From positions 23,238,501 through 23,302,500 of the forward strand of contig NC_056766.1 of NCBI RefSeq assembly GCF_018687715.1: 64,000 bases of DNA, written 5' to 3'. Below are positions 25,034 to 36,175 of this stretch, in pieces. Both the position numbers and the translations under genes were made by a program. The stretch comes from Carya illinoinensis. Its lineage: Eukaryota; Streptophyta; Magnoliopsida; Fagales; Juglandaceae. The notes under the pieces are model-generated. The model had not been told where the DNA came from. It ran no database searches and worked only from the letters and a program-made list of their open reading frames with translations. Every line of letters starts with the position of its first letter. The stretch's first letter is position 1.

Positions 25034-26981
25034 TGTGATGATCCCTTTTTACGTGTATTTTCACTTATGTGTATTTTTAATTTAATTAATATATTAGTTC
25101 TTTTATTTTAAATTATTGTATTTTAATTGATTTTTATTTTATTTGATGCAGTGTTTAATTTATTTTAGTTATTTTATGTTTTTAAAATCGTTTTCGGCAG
25201 ATCAGTTTTCGGATTCCGAAAGTGAGGACTGGACCTCATTTCTTGTCCTTTATCTTTTCTTTTTCCCTTTTTCCTTTTTCTTTACTTTTTCTTTCCCTTT
25301 TTCCTTTTTCTTTCTTTTTCTTTTTCTTCTTCTTCTTCTTTCTTCTTCTCCTCTCGTGCGCCCGTTTCTCTCTCTTCCCTCTCCCCTTCGCCGTTCGGCC
25401 CAGCCGTCCAGACCCGCCGCTCGCCAGTGGCGTGGCCGGCACCACCCCTATCAAAATCTCCCCCTCCAGCCGGTGATCACCCCCACCAAATATCTCCCCC
25501 ATCCTGCCAGCCGTTAGCCCCCAACGCCCCATCTAAGCCACACGGATTTTCACCGATTTCAGCGTCGTCGCTCCACCTCCGGCCACCACCTCTTCACACC
25601 TTCTTCCTCTACCTCTTGCCGACCTAACCCACCCAATTCCGGCCTCGATCCGTTGCCGGAGCAGCTCCCACGAGTTAAACTCCGTTCAGCCCCTTTTTGG
25701 CCTTCCACCGCCGTTTCCACCACCACCCATGGTCAAAGATCACTTCTTTTAGCTTCATAAACATCCCTAGACCCTTCCCTATCAATTTCATGTCTTGGTT
25801 TGTCCCCATTCGAAAGTGGGTAATTTATTACCCACAGCCACAGTGTAAATTACACTGTTACGTTACTTTTCCTCCGTCGTTGCTTGATTTGTTGCTTGAT
25901 TTGTTGATTTATGGTTGGTTGGTTGTTTTGTGTATTGAGATTGCATTTACATGGTGCATGCACGTGCATTTTATTTAAATTGAGAAAATCATGTTTTGTT
26001 GGCATAAATGGAATTTCGAGTGCGTGTGTCTCACTAGCCCAAGCCGGGATGGGTTATTATCTCGGTGGAGCTCCTCTGGTCACTCGGGAGTAGATAATAC
26101 TGAGCGACATCCCCTGGGTTGTCGCAGGGTAACAACCAGATCGCATGATATGGTAACACTGTCGTGTCGACTCTGTGGTCCCTAGAGTGGCGGGGACTAG
26201 AGGATGGCCTGGCCAAGGACGCGCTGGGCGCGAGTCTGGGCATCACTCGTTTAGGTGTCACACGCATAGTCGTTACCTGAGGTGTGGCAAAGAGCCAGAG
26301 TGTGCGGATGATCCCTAGGAGAGATCATGGTGCATGCATAATTGGATTGGTTTTATGGTTTTCGGATATGGACAATTTTCTGGGAAAATGGCAAGGATAT
26401 GTTGAGGATTTGTGATCCATTTTCTGGAAAAATGGTGGTTTGGGCCGTTATCTGGGATAATGGCGAGGCTTGATTTTAAACGATATGTTTTTGGGCCAAA
26501 TGGGTTTTTGGCGTGCGTGGAAAAAAGTATGGTTTTACAGGACATGTGCATTGGCTTTTCTTTCATGCATATTGTTTGAGTTTTATATGTTTTTATCTAG
26601 TGGTGTTTGGATTTTACTTACCTGCGGCACTATTTTTGGTTCCGTAGATTTTGATGCAGAGTTCGAGGAAGAGGAGGAGGCTGAGCCCGGGGATGTGGCT
26701 CCACCGGAGTTCTGATGTTGGAGTTTATGCCATGTTGTTGGTTTTGAACAATATTTGTGATTTGTAATATTTTATTATGTATGTTTGAACAGTTTTGTAT
26801 TAAACTAAGAAAAATTCTGGTACTTAATTATATGACTTTGCTATCCGCTGCGTGTTTTTTCGTGCATATTTGTTGCTTATACATACACTTGGCACTCGTC
26901 GATAGGGTGGTGACCCGTGATGTCATCATCCGGATGTCTCGATTTTTCCGGGTCGGTGCGTGGGGATTTGGGGGCGTCACA
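25034..26981 (+). mobile_element. Solo LTR, copy A of a 2-kb LTR family
   Basis: This 1,948-bp block begins TGTGATGATCCC and ends GGCGTCACA, flanked by perfect 5-bp duplications ATTTG (25029-25033 and 26982-26986). No protein domains are present, so it is a solo LTR. A pyrimidine-rich tract (25250-25345) is followed by a GC-rich Pro/Ser-coding-like stretch (25375-25700). An acidic open frame ends at 26715. Related copies are B (44692-47088, inverted) and C (63546 onward). The LTR type resembles those of chromoviral Ty3/gypsy elements, but that is a guess. It sits in the second Athila remnant. Confidence 0.88.
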
Positions 26982-27173
26982 ATTTGCATCGAAACAGTAC
27001 AATAGACTATTCAACCACATTGTTGGCATCCAACCTCAACAAAAAATAAACATCAAAAAGGCAAATTTGTAAATATATGAGCATGCAAGTATTGATAACT
27101 AAGGCTGATGATGCATCGAAAATTGTCAAAGCCATCTTAATAGATTCCGTCGTCTCATTGAAGTAACTCTAGA
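26982..27173. other. Intervening sequence between solo LTR A and the copia element
   Basis: No gene is recognised. It continues at 32048 after removal of the copia element. A short repeat pairs CATTGAAGTAACTCTAGAGC (about 27157-27176) with ATTGAAGACCTCTAAAGC (about 32060-32078), so the copia element landed in a small imperfect tandem repeat. It may be more of the Athila remnant or host sequence. Confidence 0.3.
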
Positions 27174-27178
27174 GCTAT

Positions 27179-27448
27179 TATTGTAAATACTATAAATTGT
27201 AAAATTTTCATTTCATTTTATTTTGTTTTCTGTTAGTCCGTTTAATAAAGCAGGTACATGTAATTACATTTGTGTCTTAAACCAATTAAGTCGGTTAGTT
27301 GGTTTAATAGTCTTTAACCTTGGGTTAAGTTTTTACTCAATGTATAAATACTTAACCCAACGCATGTACAGTTTCAGATTAATGAAATAAATTCTTCTCG
27401 TCTTCTCTAGTGCTCTGTTTTCTGAGAACTTGAGTTGAAATCATCACA
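27179..27448 (+). repeat. 5' LTR of the copia element with TATA box
   Basis: 270 bp starting TATTGTAAATAC and ending CATCACA. TATAAATA at 27343-27350 is a good promoter candidate. TGGTATCAG (27449-27457) directly follows and is complementary to the 3' end of initiator tRNA-Met, the usual copia primer-binding site. Confidence 0.92.
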
Positions 27449-27520
27449 TGGTATCAGTCGCTTATTAGGGTTAGGGTTTCTTCGATTTTTCCTTTCCCTT
27501 TCTTCATTTCCGCTGCACAA

Positions 27521-28445
27521 ATGGCCGAATCCTCTGTTTCTTCCAACACAGATTATTCCAGTCCATTTCAACTTCAAAATGGAGATTCTCCTGGTTCAAT
27601 TCTCGTCTCAAATCTCCTTACCAGCGACAACTACAATAGTTGGCATCATTCCATGGAAATGGTTTTAAAAGCTAAAAATAAGTTTGGTTTCGTTAATGGC
27701 TGCATCATCCAACCATGCGAAACTGATTCAACCTATTCTAAGTGGGATCGTTGTAATAGCATGGTGTTATCGTGGATTCTCAACTTTGTTTCTCGTGAAA
27801 TAATCAATTCTCTCAAGGGAATGGACCGAGGATATTTCAACTCCAGAAGGAACTTTCATCTCTATCTCAAGATCAAACTTCAGTAAGTGTCTCTATTACC
27901 GAAAGTTTAAATGTCTTTGGGATGAGTTGATGAATTATGATCAAATACCTCATTGTACTTGTGGAGCTTATAAGAGTTGCAAGTGTGATGCTACTCGTTT
28001 GTTTCTTGCATATCAACAACGGCAGCATGTGATTAGTTTCCTTATGGGACTAAATGATGATTTTACACATGTTAGGGGTCAGATTTTGTTGCTAGAACCC
28101 CTACCATCCATTACCAAAGTGTTCTCTTTAATTATACAAGAAGAGAAACAAAAGGAGGTTAGTTCCATGGGGAAAATAGGATTTGAACCTAACGTGGCCT
28201 TAATGAATAAGAGGATTGAAAGTTCTAAACCTAATTCTGGAAAACAATTTAGAAAGGAAAAACTGTTGTGTACTCATTGTGGAATGACGAACCATACAGT
28301 AGATAAGTGTTACAAATTGCATGGATATCCTCCGAATTTTAGGTCAAGAGGGAAGGTTTCTTTAGCCAATCAAGTACTGGTCCAACCTGAGAGTACACCT
28401 TTTGACTCTAATTGCATGTCTTTCTCTCAAGAGGAATATCAGTAA
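27521..28445 (+). pseudogene. Copia gag (broken)
   Basis: ATG at 27521. LTSDNYNSWHHSMEMVLKAK matches the copia-like gag N-terminus. The frame is lost near 27800-27926 and resumes at 27927 (HCTCGAYKSCKC). The CCHC zinc knuckle CTHCGMTNHTVDKC is at about 28270-28311, followed by YKLHGYPP, which is common in plant copia gag. It would package element RNA. Confidence 0.85.
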
Positions 28446-28448
28446 CTA

Positions 28449-29288
28449 TTGGCATTAATTAGACCACAAGCAACTGATTCTTCTCATTATCAAGCCGCCA
28501 ATATCATTTTTGAAATTCCTTTCTCATCTGTTTCAGGTAAACCACTTTTACCATCCATTTTTTCAATTAACAATGAGAAATTACCATCCTTTTCTAGCAC
28601 CTGGATCATTGATACAGGTGCTACTGATCATATAATTCATTCTGCACAATTTTTTACTACTATAACAAAAGCTTAGAATACTTTTGTTAAATTACCAAAT
28701 GGAACAAATGTTGCAGTATCACATCTCGGTACTGTTCAATTATCAGAAAGCTTGACATTGAAAGATGTTTTATGTGTGCCTAGTTTTACATATAATCTTC
28801 TTTCAGTGACAAAGCTTACTTCTGACCAGAATTGTTGTTTCATTTTTATGCCTGAGATTTGTTACATACAGGGGCTTATCCCATGGAAGACGATTGGGAA
28901 GGGTAGCAAGCTTGCTGGACTCTACATTCTACAACAGTCTTCAGTCAGTGCAGCTGTTGGTTCACCTCATTCTTCTCGAGTAAATTCTTTTCATAATTCC
29001 ACTTATCATTTGTGGCATAGTCGATTAGGGCATCCATCTCTTTCTAGGCTACTTGTGCTTTCTAAAGCAATTCTTGATATGTCTTTAAATAAATGTACAC
29101 ATGATTACCATTGTACAATTTGTCCTTTAGCAAACCATAAGAGATTGAAATTTCCTATTCATTCTTACAAACCTTCTTCCATTTTTCATTTGATTCATTG
29201 TGATATATGGGGTCCTTTTTTAGTACCCACTCATGATGGTTTCAAATATTTCCTTATAATTGTTGATGATCATTCTATGTTCACTTAG
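28449..29288 (+). pseudogene. Copia protease and integrase N-terminal part (broken)
   Basis: WIIDTGATDHI (28602-28634) is the aspartic protease site. A TAG follows at 28674. GAG-pre-integrase residues WHSRLGHPSLSRL (about 29013-29051) and the zinc-binding CTICPLANHKRLKFP precede the integrase core with HCDIWGPF and IIVDDHSMFT. The TAG at 29286-29288 stands where Trp is expected. Confidence 0.85.
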
Positions 29289-30280
29289 GTTTATTTGATG
29301 AAATCCAAATCTGAGGTTAAACATATCCTCACAGCCTTTTACAATCTGGTACTTACACAATTTCAACAAAAAAAAAATGTGTAAGAACCAATAATGAATT
29401 GGAATTTCATATGAGAGATTTCTATAATTCCAAAGGAATTTTTCATCAAACTTCTTATGTTGAAACGCCTCAACAAAATTCCATTGTTGAGAGAAAACAT
29501 CAACACCTCTTAAATGTAGCAAGATCTCTAAAATTCCAATCCAATGTTCCCTTAAATTTTTGGGGAGAATGTATCTTAACAGCAGCACATATTATCAATC
29601 ATATTCCTTCTCAGATTCTAAACAACAATTCACCACATCAAATTCTTTCTGCTGCTTATCCTTCCTACAATCATTTCAAAGTTTTTGGATGTTTGTGTTA
29701 TGCTTCCACGTTGAGTAATAATCGATCTAAGTTCTCTCCTAGAGCTAGACAATGGATATTTGTTGGTTATCCTTTCGGAACAAAAGGGTATAAGTTGTAT
29801 GATTTGCAGTCTCATACCTTTTTTGTTTCAAGGGAAGTTGTGTTTCATGAAACCATATTCCCTTTTCAGGTTTCATATTCTTCTCCATCATCTTCTTTGC
29901 CATCTCAGTTGGTTTTACCCAATCCTGTCACAGAATGTACACCCGAGACAGATATTTCATCCAGTTCAAATTCTATTCCTTTTATGCCTTCCATTCCTTT
30001 GCATGATATAAATCAATTTCCTCCTCTTCAAAAGTCAACCAGAATGCATAAAACTCCCAACTATTTGCAACAATATCATTGCAATCTAGCATCTTCAGCA
30101 GTTTCTACTTCTCCCACATCGTCTCCTACTTCAACTGATACAATTCCAGGTAATAAATACAACATTTCTGAATTTTTATCTTACAAGCATTTGTCTCCAA
30201 TTCATAAAGCCTTTAGCATTGCCATTTCATCTCATCAAGATTCTGAATTTTACCATCAAGCCGTAAAACATTCTCATTGA
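29289..30280 (+). pseudogene. Copia integrase core and linker (broken)
   Basis: RTNNELEF (about 29379-29402) corresponds to the second catalytic Asp motif with Asp changed to Asn. [17 protein letters not shown] (29462-29512) carries the catalytic Glu. FGCLCYAST and [16 protein letters not shown] mark the C-terminal integrase region, followed by a Ser/Pro-rich linker. The TGA at 30278-30280 replaces Trp of an expected W-x-A-M motif. Confidence 0.85.
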
Positions 30281-31765
30281 AGAGATGCAATGACCCTTGA
30301 ACTAAATGCCTTAGAGTCCAATCATACCTGGACATTAACTGATCTCCCACCAAATAAATCTTCCATAGGTTGCAAGTGGGTTTATAAAACTAAGTTCAAT
30401 GTTGATGGTTCTATTGAGAGGCATAAGGCTAGATTAGTTGCTAAAGGGTATACTCAAAGGGAAGGCCTAGACTACTTAGAAACCTTTTCTCCTATTGCAA
30501 AGATGGTGACAGTGAAAGTTTTCTTATCCCTGGCAGCAATTTATAATTAGTCTTTGGTGCATTTAGATGTGAACAATGCCTTTTTATATGGTGAATTGGA
30601 TGAGACAGTTTATATGAAACCTCCACCGGGTTATCTTAAGAAGGGGGACACAAGGGTTTGTAAATTGCAGAAATCCTTGTATGGATTGAAACAAGCTTCT
30701 AGGCAGTAGAATTCTAAGTTCACTACAGCTCTACTTGATTTAGGTTTTGTACAATCTAAATCAGATTATTCTTTGTTTATTAAGAAAACAAATGAATTTC
30801 TTGTTGCACTTTTGGTGTATGTCGATGACATTCTCTTGGCAAGCAGTGATTTTTCTGCTGTTCAGCAGACAAAAGATGCTTTAATTTCTCATTTTAAATT
30901 GAAGGATTTAGATCCTGTGAAATATTTCTTGGGAATGGAGATTGCAAGATCCAAGAAGGGGATCTCTGTTTGTCAGAGGAAGTATGCCTTAGAACTGATT
31001 TCTGATATAGGATTGTTGGCTGCTAAACCATCAAATTTTCCCATGGATTCTCATTGCAAGTTATCCAAATCAGATGGTGATTTATTTGAAGATGTAACTG
31101 CCTATAAAAGCAGGTTGCTATATCTTACTCATACTAGGCCAGATATCACCTATTCTGTGCACTACTTGAGTCAGTTTTTAGATGCTCCTAGGGTGCCTCA
31201 CATGCAAGCTGCACTTAGGATTGTTAAATACATCAAATTGGCACCTGGTCAGGGATTGTTTTTATCAGCTAGTTCTCAAATCCATTTGAAGGCTTTTGCT
31301 AATTCCGATTGGGCAAGTTGCCTTGATACAAGGAGATCTATTTCTGGTTTTTGCATATTTCTTGGAGAATCATTAATTTCTTGGAAATCCAAGAAACAAA
31401 CCACTGTTTCTCGATCCTCTGCAGAGGCTGAATATAGGTCCATGGCCTATACAGTTTGTGAGTTGACTTGGCTAAGATCTTTACTTAATGATTTTGGTCA
31501 AAATCATTCTCCGCCTTCTCTATTATTTTGTGACAATCAAGCTGCCCTACATATTGCTGCTAATCCTGTTTTCCATGAGAGAACAAAGCATATAGAGTTT
31601 GATTGTCATTTAATCAGAGAAAAGATACAAGTTGGACTACTCAAGACTTTACATGTTACCTCATCCCATCAGCTTGCAGATTTGTTCACCAATCCTCTCA
31701 GATCTACTCCATTTTATTCATTGTTGTCCAAGCTGAATGTTCACAATATATACCATTCATCTTGA
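30281..31765 (+). pseudogene. Copia reverse transcriptase and RNase H (broken)
   Basis: [20 protein letters not shown] and [20 protein letters not shown] are copia reverse-transcriptase blocks. Trp-to-stop TAG codons occur at 30548-30550 and 30707-30709. The catalytic YVDD is intact at 30818-30829. From 30773 to 31765 a 330-codon frame is open and contains the copia RNase H with SRSSAEAEYRSMA and ADLFTNPL. The frame ends just before the polypurine tract. Confidence 0.88.
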
Positions 31766-32042
31766 GGGGGACTATTGTAAATACTGTAAATTGTAAAATT
31801 TTCATTTCATTTTATTTTGTTTTCTGTTAGTCCGTTTAATAAAGCAGGTACATGTAATTACATTTATGTCTTAAACCAATTAAGTCAGTTAGTTGGTTTA
31901 ATAGTCTTTAACCTTGGGTTAAGTTTTTCCTCAATGTATAAATACTTAACCCAACGCATGTACAGTTTCAGATTAATGAAATAAATTCTTTTCGTCTTCT
32001 CCAGTGTTCTGTTTTCTGAGAACTTGAGTTGAAATCGTCACA
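31762..32042 (+). repeat. Polypurine tract and 3' LTR of the copia element
   Basis: TTGAGGGGGAC (31762-31772) immediately precedes the 270-bp 3' LTR (31773-32042). TATA box at 31937-31944. Eight differences to the 5' LTR, seven of them transitions. Confidence 0.9.
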
Positions 32043-32047
32043 GCTAT

Positions 32048-33390
32048 CCTTAGCATTCTTATTGAAGACCTCTAAAGCTATCCTCAACTCTATATTAGTG
32101 GTGGAAAGTCGAACACATCTTGAGAGTGGCAAATTAGGCAACGTGGCTTGTCAAGCGTGCAACATTCATTGTATCAAATTTGGATTGAAAAGTTCTATTT
32201 TTGTACGTTTTATTGGAAATTCTATATAGAAGTCTTACACTATATACTTCTACTTAATTAAAATGTGATTTATCTTTTTAACATTCTATCTTAATACTTA
32301 AATTATTATAATATAATTTTTAATATTAATTTTTCTTTTTTTATTCAAACTTAAGGTTGAAAAAGTATATATAATATTATCCATTATGAACTTTAGTTTA
32401 ATTTTTTAAATTAAAAATGTATTGTATGGATTTTAATTTTTATTATTAATTAATAAAACCTAGCTTTTATTAGTTTAGATTTAGGGTATAATATATGTTA
32501 TTTAGAATTTTTAATGGAAATGAATCTAAAATTAAAAGAAAAAAACTGATTTCAAGTTGACTTAGAACACGAGATCAATAAGAGCACTGACAATGTTTTT
32601 ATCCAAAATAACTAACAAAATCTTACTTTTTCTATTTTAAATAACCACTTTTGAGTACCATTCAACAACTTATCCATTTTTTTTTGTCTATTTTATTTAA
32701 AACTTAAATAAATGTAATAAAGTAGAGTGAAAAATAATAAAGAAAAGAAAGAGATAAATGAAAGGTGTGAGAAAATGAAATAATAAAAAAAGAGAGAGGG
32801 AGAGGGAAATGTTAAAAAATGTATACTTGGATGAATAGTATCAAGCTAAATTTAGCTTAATACTTAGTAAAAGTATATTTGAGTAATTTTACTATGTTTC
32901 CTAATTTATACCATTCACTTTGTCTTCTTGATATGACACCATGATGTGATATCACGCAACTTATTAAAAAAATTTTAAAATTTTAAAAAATATATATTCA
33001 AAATAAAATGACATCCAAAAATACCAAAAGATGATGACTAAAATCCTAAATTTTCCCTATCCTTTTATATTTGTAGTTTAAATTTTGTTTAATAAGCCAC
33101 GTGGTTCCACATCATGGCATCGCATCAACTAGGCATAGTGACTAATATAAATTATAGAATAATAATAGTCTTATCACTATTTTACCACTCTTTTTAATTT
33201 TTTAATTTTTTGTAAAATTTTTCTTTTACTTAATGATTAAGCAAGTGACTATCACTAAAATTATATATTTTTAAAATTTTTTTCTTAATGATTAAGGATG
33301 TTAAAAAAATACTTAAAAGAAAATGATAAAAAAATAAATACACTATAAGTGGTAAAATAGTAGTAAAAGAGTGGTAAGTGTATCATTACT
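32048..33390. other. AT-rich intergenic sequence with foldback-like segment
   Basis: No gene is seen. The block is very AT-rich with homopolymer and dinucleotide runs. The segment at about 33165-33389 has partially complementary ends: ATCACTATTTTACCACTCTT near 33175 and AAGTGGTAAAATAGTAG near 33350. This suggests a degraded foldback MITE next to or under the solo LTR that follows. Confidence 0.35.
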
Positions 33391-34708
33391 TGATGACTTG
33401 CAAAATTTCATATTGCAGATTTTACAAGTTCGCTCGAGCGGAGGCTTTTGGCCGCTCGAGCGAATTCAGGCAGATTCAAACGCTCGACTGTCGCTCGACA
33501 GGGAGCTCGAGCGGGTTGCTGAAAAAACAAAGATCGCTCGAGCGGAGACATTGGCCGCTCGAGCGAAATCAGGCAGAGTCGAACGCTCGACGTGCGCTTG
33601 ATAGGATGCTCGAGCGAAATCAGACAGAGTCGAACGCTCGATGTGCGCTCGACACCCCGCTCGAGCGAACATCGTATTTTGACAGATTTTAGGTTTTCCG
33701 CCTTCACACGATATAAAAGCAATTTTTCACTCTAGGGCCACGACTTTTGACTGGAGAATACTTTTTGGGAGAGAAAAACATAGTTAGAGGGATTCAAATC
33801 ATCTGTTTTTGGAGAGGGAATTCCAATTATTGCACGTACGTTGGAATCATACACGAGCACGAACAGGAGAAAAGCGTTGAATCGTTCCCTTGAGCTTTTG
33901 ACGACGAGTTGCGGCTGCAAGGAGGATTTTTTAGTGTTTATTTTCTTCTCATCTTCTCAGAAAAATTATGGTGAATTCGTTTATGTTGAATTCCATTTCT
34001 AGCATGAGTTAAATTTTCTTCATTCTAGGAAAACGATGTAACCTATTTCCGAACTATGCTTGATTGTCTATGTTAATTTAATGCAATTCTCTCTTTGTTT
34101 ATCTGATTTATTCTGAATTTATTGCTTCTAATTAACTGGCCATTGATTAGATGATAAGTAATCTTGTGATTTGCTATCGAAAGAGGGAATCATAGGGTAG
34201 ATCTTGGATATTTCAGCATAGGTAAGTATAGAGATCGAAAGACTTATATGAACCTATGTAGTAATTAAATCATTGGTCTTATTGCGTTCTTGATTATTGA
34301 ATTTGCATATTCTTGTGTGAATTGATAACCAAGAGTCAATTCCAATTGACTATCGAAAGAGGCTTTTGGATGAATTAGAGATTTGCTAATAGACAAAAGA
34401 GATTTAAAATTAAATTAGCTGGATGAGAAAAGCATAGTAAAGAAGTAGGTGAAATCGATTTCCTAGAAGTTTTCTTCCCATTAATTTGATCTTCGAACGT
34501 CAGTGTTATTTCCTTTGCATATTTTTCTTTGAGTTGATCTAGTTTAAATTGCAACTACAAAAATCTTAGTGATTCCTCTAGATAAAATCAAGTTTAGTAT
34601 AATTTTGGTATTTGGCAAACGTAAGGTACTAATCCCTGAGGACGATACTCTTCTTATTACTTTATTATAAAACTACGATACTGTGCACTTGCAATTTTGC
34701 ACCGGTCA
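33391..34708 (+). mobile_element. Solo LTR with palindrome array, Tat/Athila-like
   Basis: 1,318 bp from TGATGACTTGC to CCGGTCA. It is flanked by an unusually long near-perfect direct repeat: GTATCATTACT (33380-33390) and GTATCATTACC (34709-34719). The first 280 bp carry the CTCGAG array, followed by a TATA box (TATAAAA, 33712-33718). The end 'CCCTGAGGACGATACT' with '..CACTTGCAATTTTGCACC' (34634-34702) follows the plan of Tat/Athila LTR ends. No internal domain is present. Boundaries rest on the termini and the flanking repeat. Confidence 0.6.
33429..33670. repeat. Array of CGCTCGAGCG palindromes
   Basis: Palindromes CGCTCGAGCG or GCTCGAGCG occur at about 33431, 33453, 33505, 33535, 33556, 33608 and 33659, alternating with half-sites CGCTCGAC/T near 33481, 33492, 33584, 33635 and 33646. 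They lie in imperfect repeats of about 50-105 bp that share AATCAGGCAGAGTCGAACG. The array is GC-rich and ends about 45 bp before the TATA box, so it lies in the presumed U3 of the LTR. Confidence 0.85.
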
Positions 34709-35457
34709 GTATCATTACCCTAAATTATAAAACATAGCAGCTATACTCTTTAGATAATCAATTGGAGAGAGTTTTAGAAGATTCTTTTTGACTATTTTAT
34801 ATATAGATATAAAATGTATGGCTTATTGGAAATACTCTAAACATAGCTCGATACTAGGACCATTCACTTGACTCGATTCGAGAAGTGACATTTCCAACCC
34901 AATCCGAACTTGTCCATTTCTGATTTTTGGCATTTTGGCTTGAAACTGATTAATCGATCCATATTCATTTACAAAAAAATCAGTTTTTTTGACCTTTTTT
35001 TTTTTTTAATTCCAGTACTTCCAATTAACAGTTTCTTTGAGTTATGTGATTATTTAGAATAGATTCTTATGGGTATTTGTGTAGAGGGGAATACACCATT
35101 CTATAGCAAACAGTGCATGCACAAATATATAGAGATTGATGAGGCCAAAGAGAAGAAGAGCTGGAAGCTTTCTCTTTCTTCAGCTTCTTCTTCAAATAAA
35201 ACCATAAAAAAATCAGACACCAACAAGGATTCCACTCCAAGTAAGACTGTATGTATGAGTATGCTTGTGGTGGCCTAATCTGATTTTTCAAATTTAGATA
35301 AAAAAAATCCACGTGAAAGTTCATAGAGGACAAAGTTGGATTTATAAGGGATCTGAATCTACTCTTTGTAAAGCAGTATAAAGTGGTGGGCATGCATAGA
35401 TCAATGTGGGTTTGACATGGCCTAAGAGGATGCATGCCCACTAGAGATTTTGATTAA
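34709..35457. other. Unassigned sequence before the Harbinger element
   Basis: Apart from the LTR flank, no gene or element is recognised. A 69-codon open frame at 35069-35278 (MGICVEGNTPFYSKQ...) has no recognisable domain and no supporting context. The left TAA target duplication of the next element is at 35455-35457. Confidence 0.3.
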
Positions 35458-36049
35458 GGCTGTGTTTGGGTAATAGAGAAACCTCAGATTTTTTAGGTGA
35501 GTTCGTACGGTTGAAATGTTTGCATCCTCCAAACACTTTAAACACACTCCAACTAACGTTCTTATTACTGTAGCCTCTACTTGTACTTTCTTTTGAAATA
35601 ATTTTCCCATCAACCATTCTCTCTCCCCCTTTCTGTCGAGTCATCGATGACCATCACCCTCATCTTCCCCAAGCCACACCTTTCTTCCATCCGAATCTCT
35701 CTACAGAGATTTGAGCGGACTTCTACTTTGGATTTGGGTGGGGAAGCCTCTCTCTCTCTCTCTCTGGTTGCATCTCCCCGAAGTGACATCTCTCTCTCCC
35801 TCTCCCTCTCTCTAGCCAACTCTGCAATGTCCAAGGGTTAAAATGCATAATCGAGTGACAACTTTGTACAGCTTGTGACTCTACTTAGTGCCGCGCGCTA
35901 TCACATGGCTCGTACATGGATGACTGATGTTGTGGAGAGTAGACTGCACCGTAGTTGGAAATTGGAAGATTCGGATTCGAGATCTGAGCACAACGAACCT
36001 GTGCCCCTATCCCTCTAATTGAAGTTGAACCCTCCTTTATAAAGCAACC

Positions 36050-36175
36050 ATGCCGAAAGGTAGAATACAGATGAGACCCACTTCTGTCATTCACCTTCGT
36101 AGAAGCTCCAGACAACCAGCAGGATTTGCAGTGACCAGGTTCGCCATCACGGGGCCGAGAACGCGTTCCTATAGG
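36050..36175 (+). CDS. Predicted first exon of Harbinger ORF1
   Basis: ATG at 36050 in a good context (AACCATGCC) opens 42 codons ending at a GT donor (AGG|GTAAGC). The encoded segment is basic (MPKGRIQMRP... RRSSRQPAG... RTRSYR). It joins in phase 0 to the 39-bp open segment at 39201-39239 (donor GAGAG|GTATGT), which joins in phase 0 to 39575. All junctions obey GT-AG and leave the frame open, which would add 57 residues to ORF1. No database support was available, so this is a splice prediction only. Confidence 0.35.

Larger units (their letters stand above)
27179..32042 (+). mobile_element. Ty1/copia LTR retrotransposon
   Basis: 4,864 bp with 270-bp LTRs (27179-27448 and 31773-32042) differing at 8 positions (97% identical). 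Perfect 5-bp target duplications GCTAT flank it (27174-27178 and 32043-32047). Internal order gag, protease, integrase, reverse transcriptase, RNase H is that of copia elements. The LTRs begin TA instead of TG and end CA. At least five stops and several frameshifts inactivate it. Confidence 0.93.

Noticed and set aside
25143..25627. Overlapping Phe- and Pro/Ser-rich frames
   Set aside because: They fall in the pyrimidine tract and GC-rich part of solo LTR A; copies B and C show the same composition without a conserved long frame.
33429..33670. Repeat array as a CRISPR
   Set aside because: Irregular spacing, palindromic short units, no cas genes and a plant nuclear context.
33408..33722. 104-codon frames on both strands rich in ERSSxxR repeats
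   Set aside because: They are produced by the CGCTCGAGCG array, which lacks stops in several frames; no start context or domain.
35610..35841. Frames rich in Arg-Glu or Ser-Leu repeats
   Set aside because: They translate a (CT)n-rich stretch on both strands at about 35750-35815.
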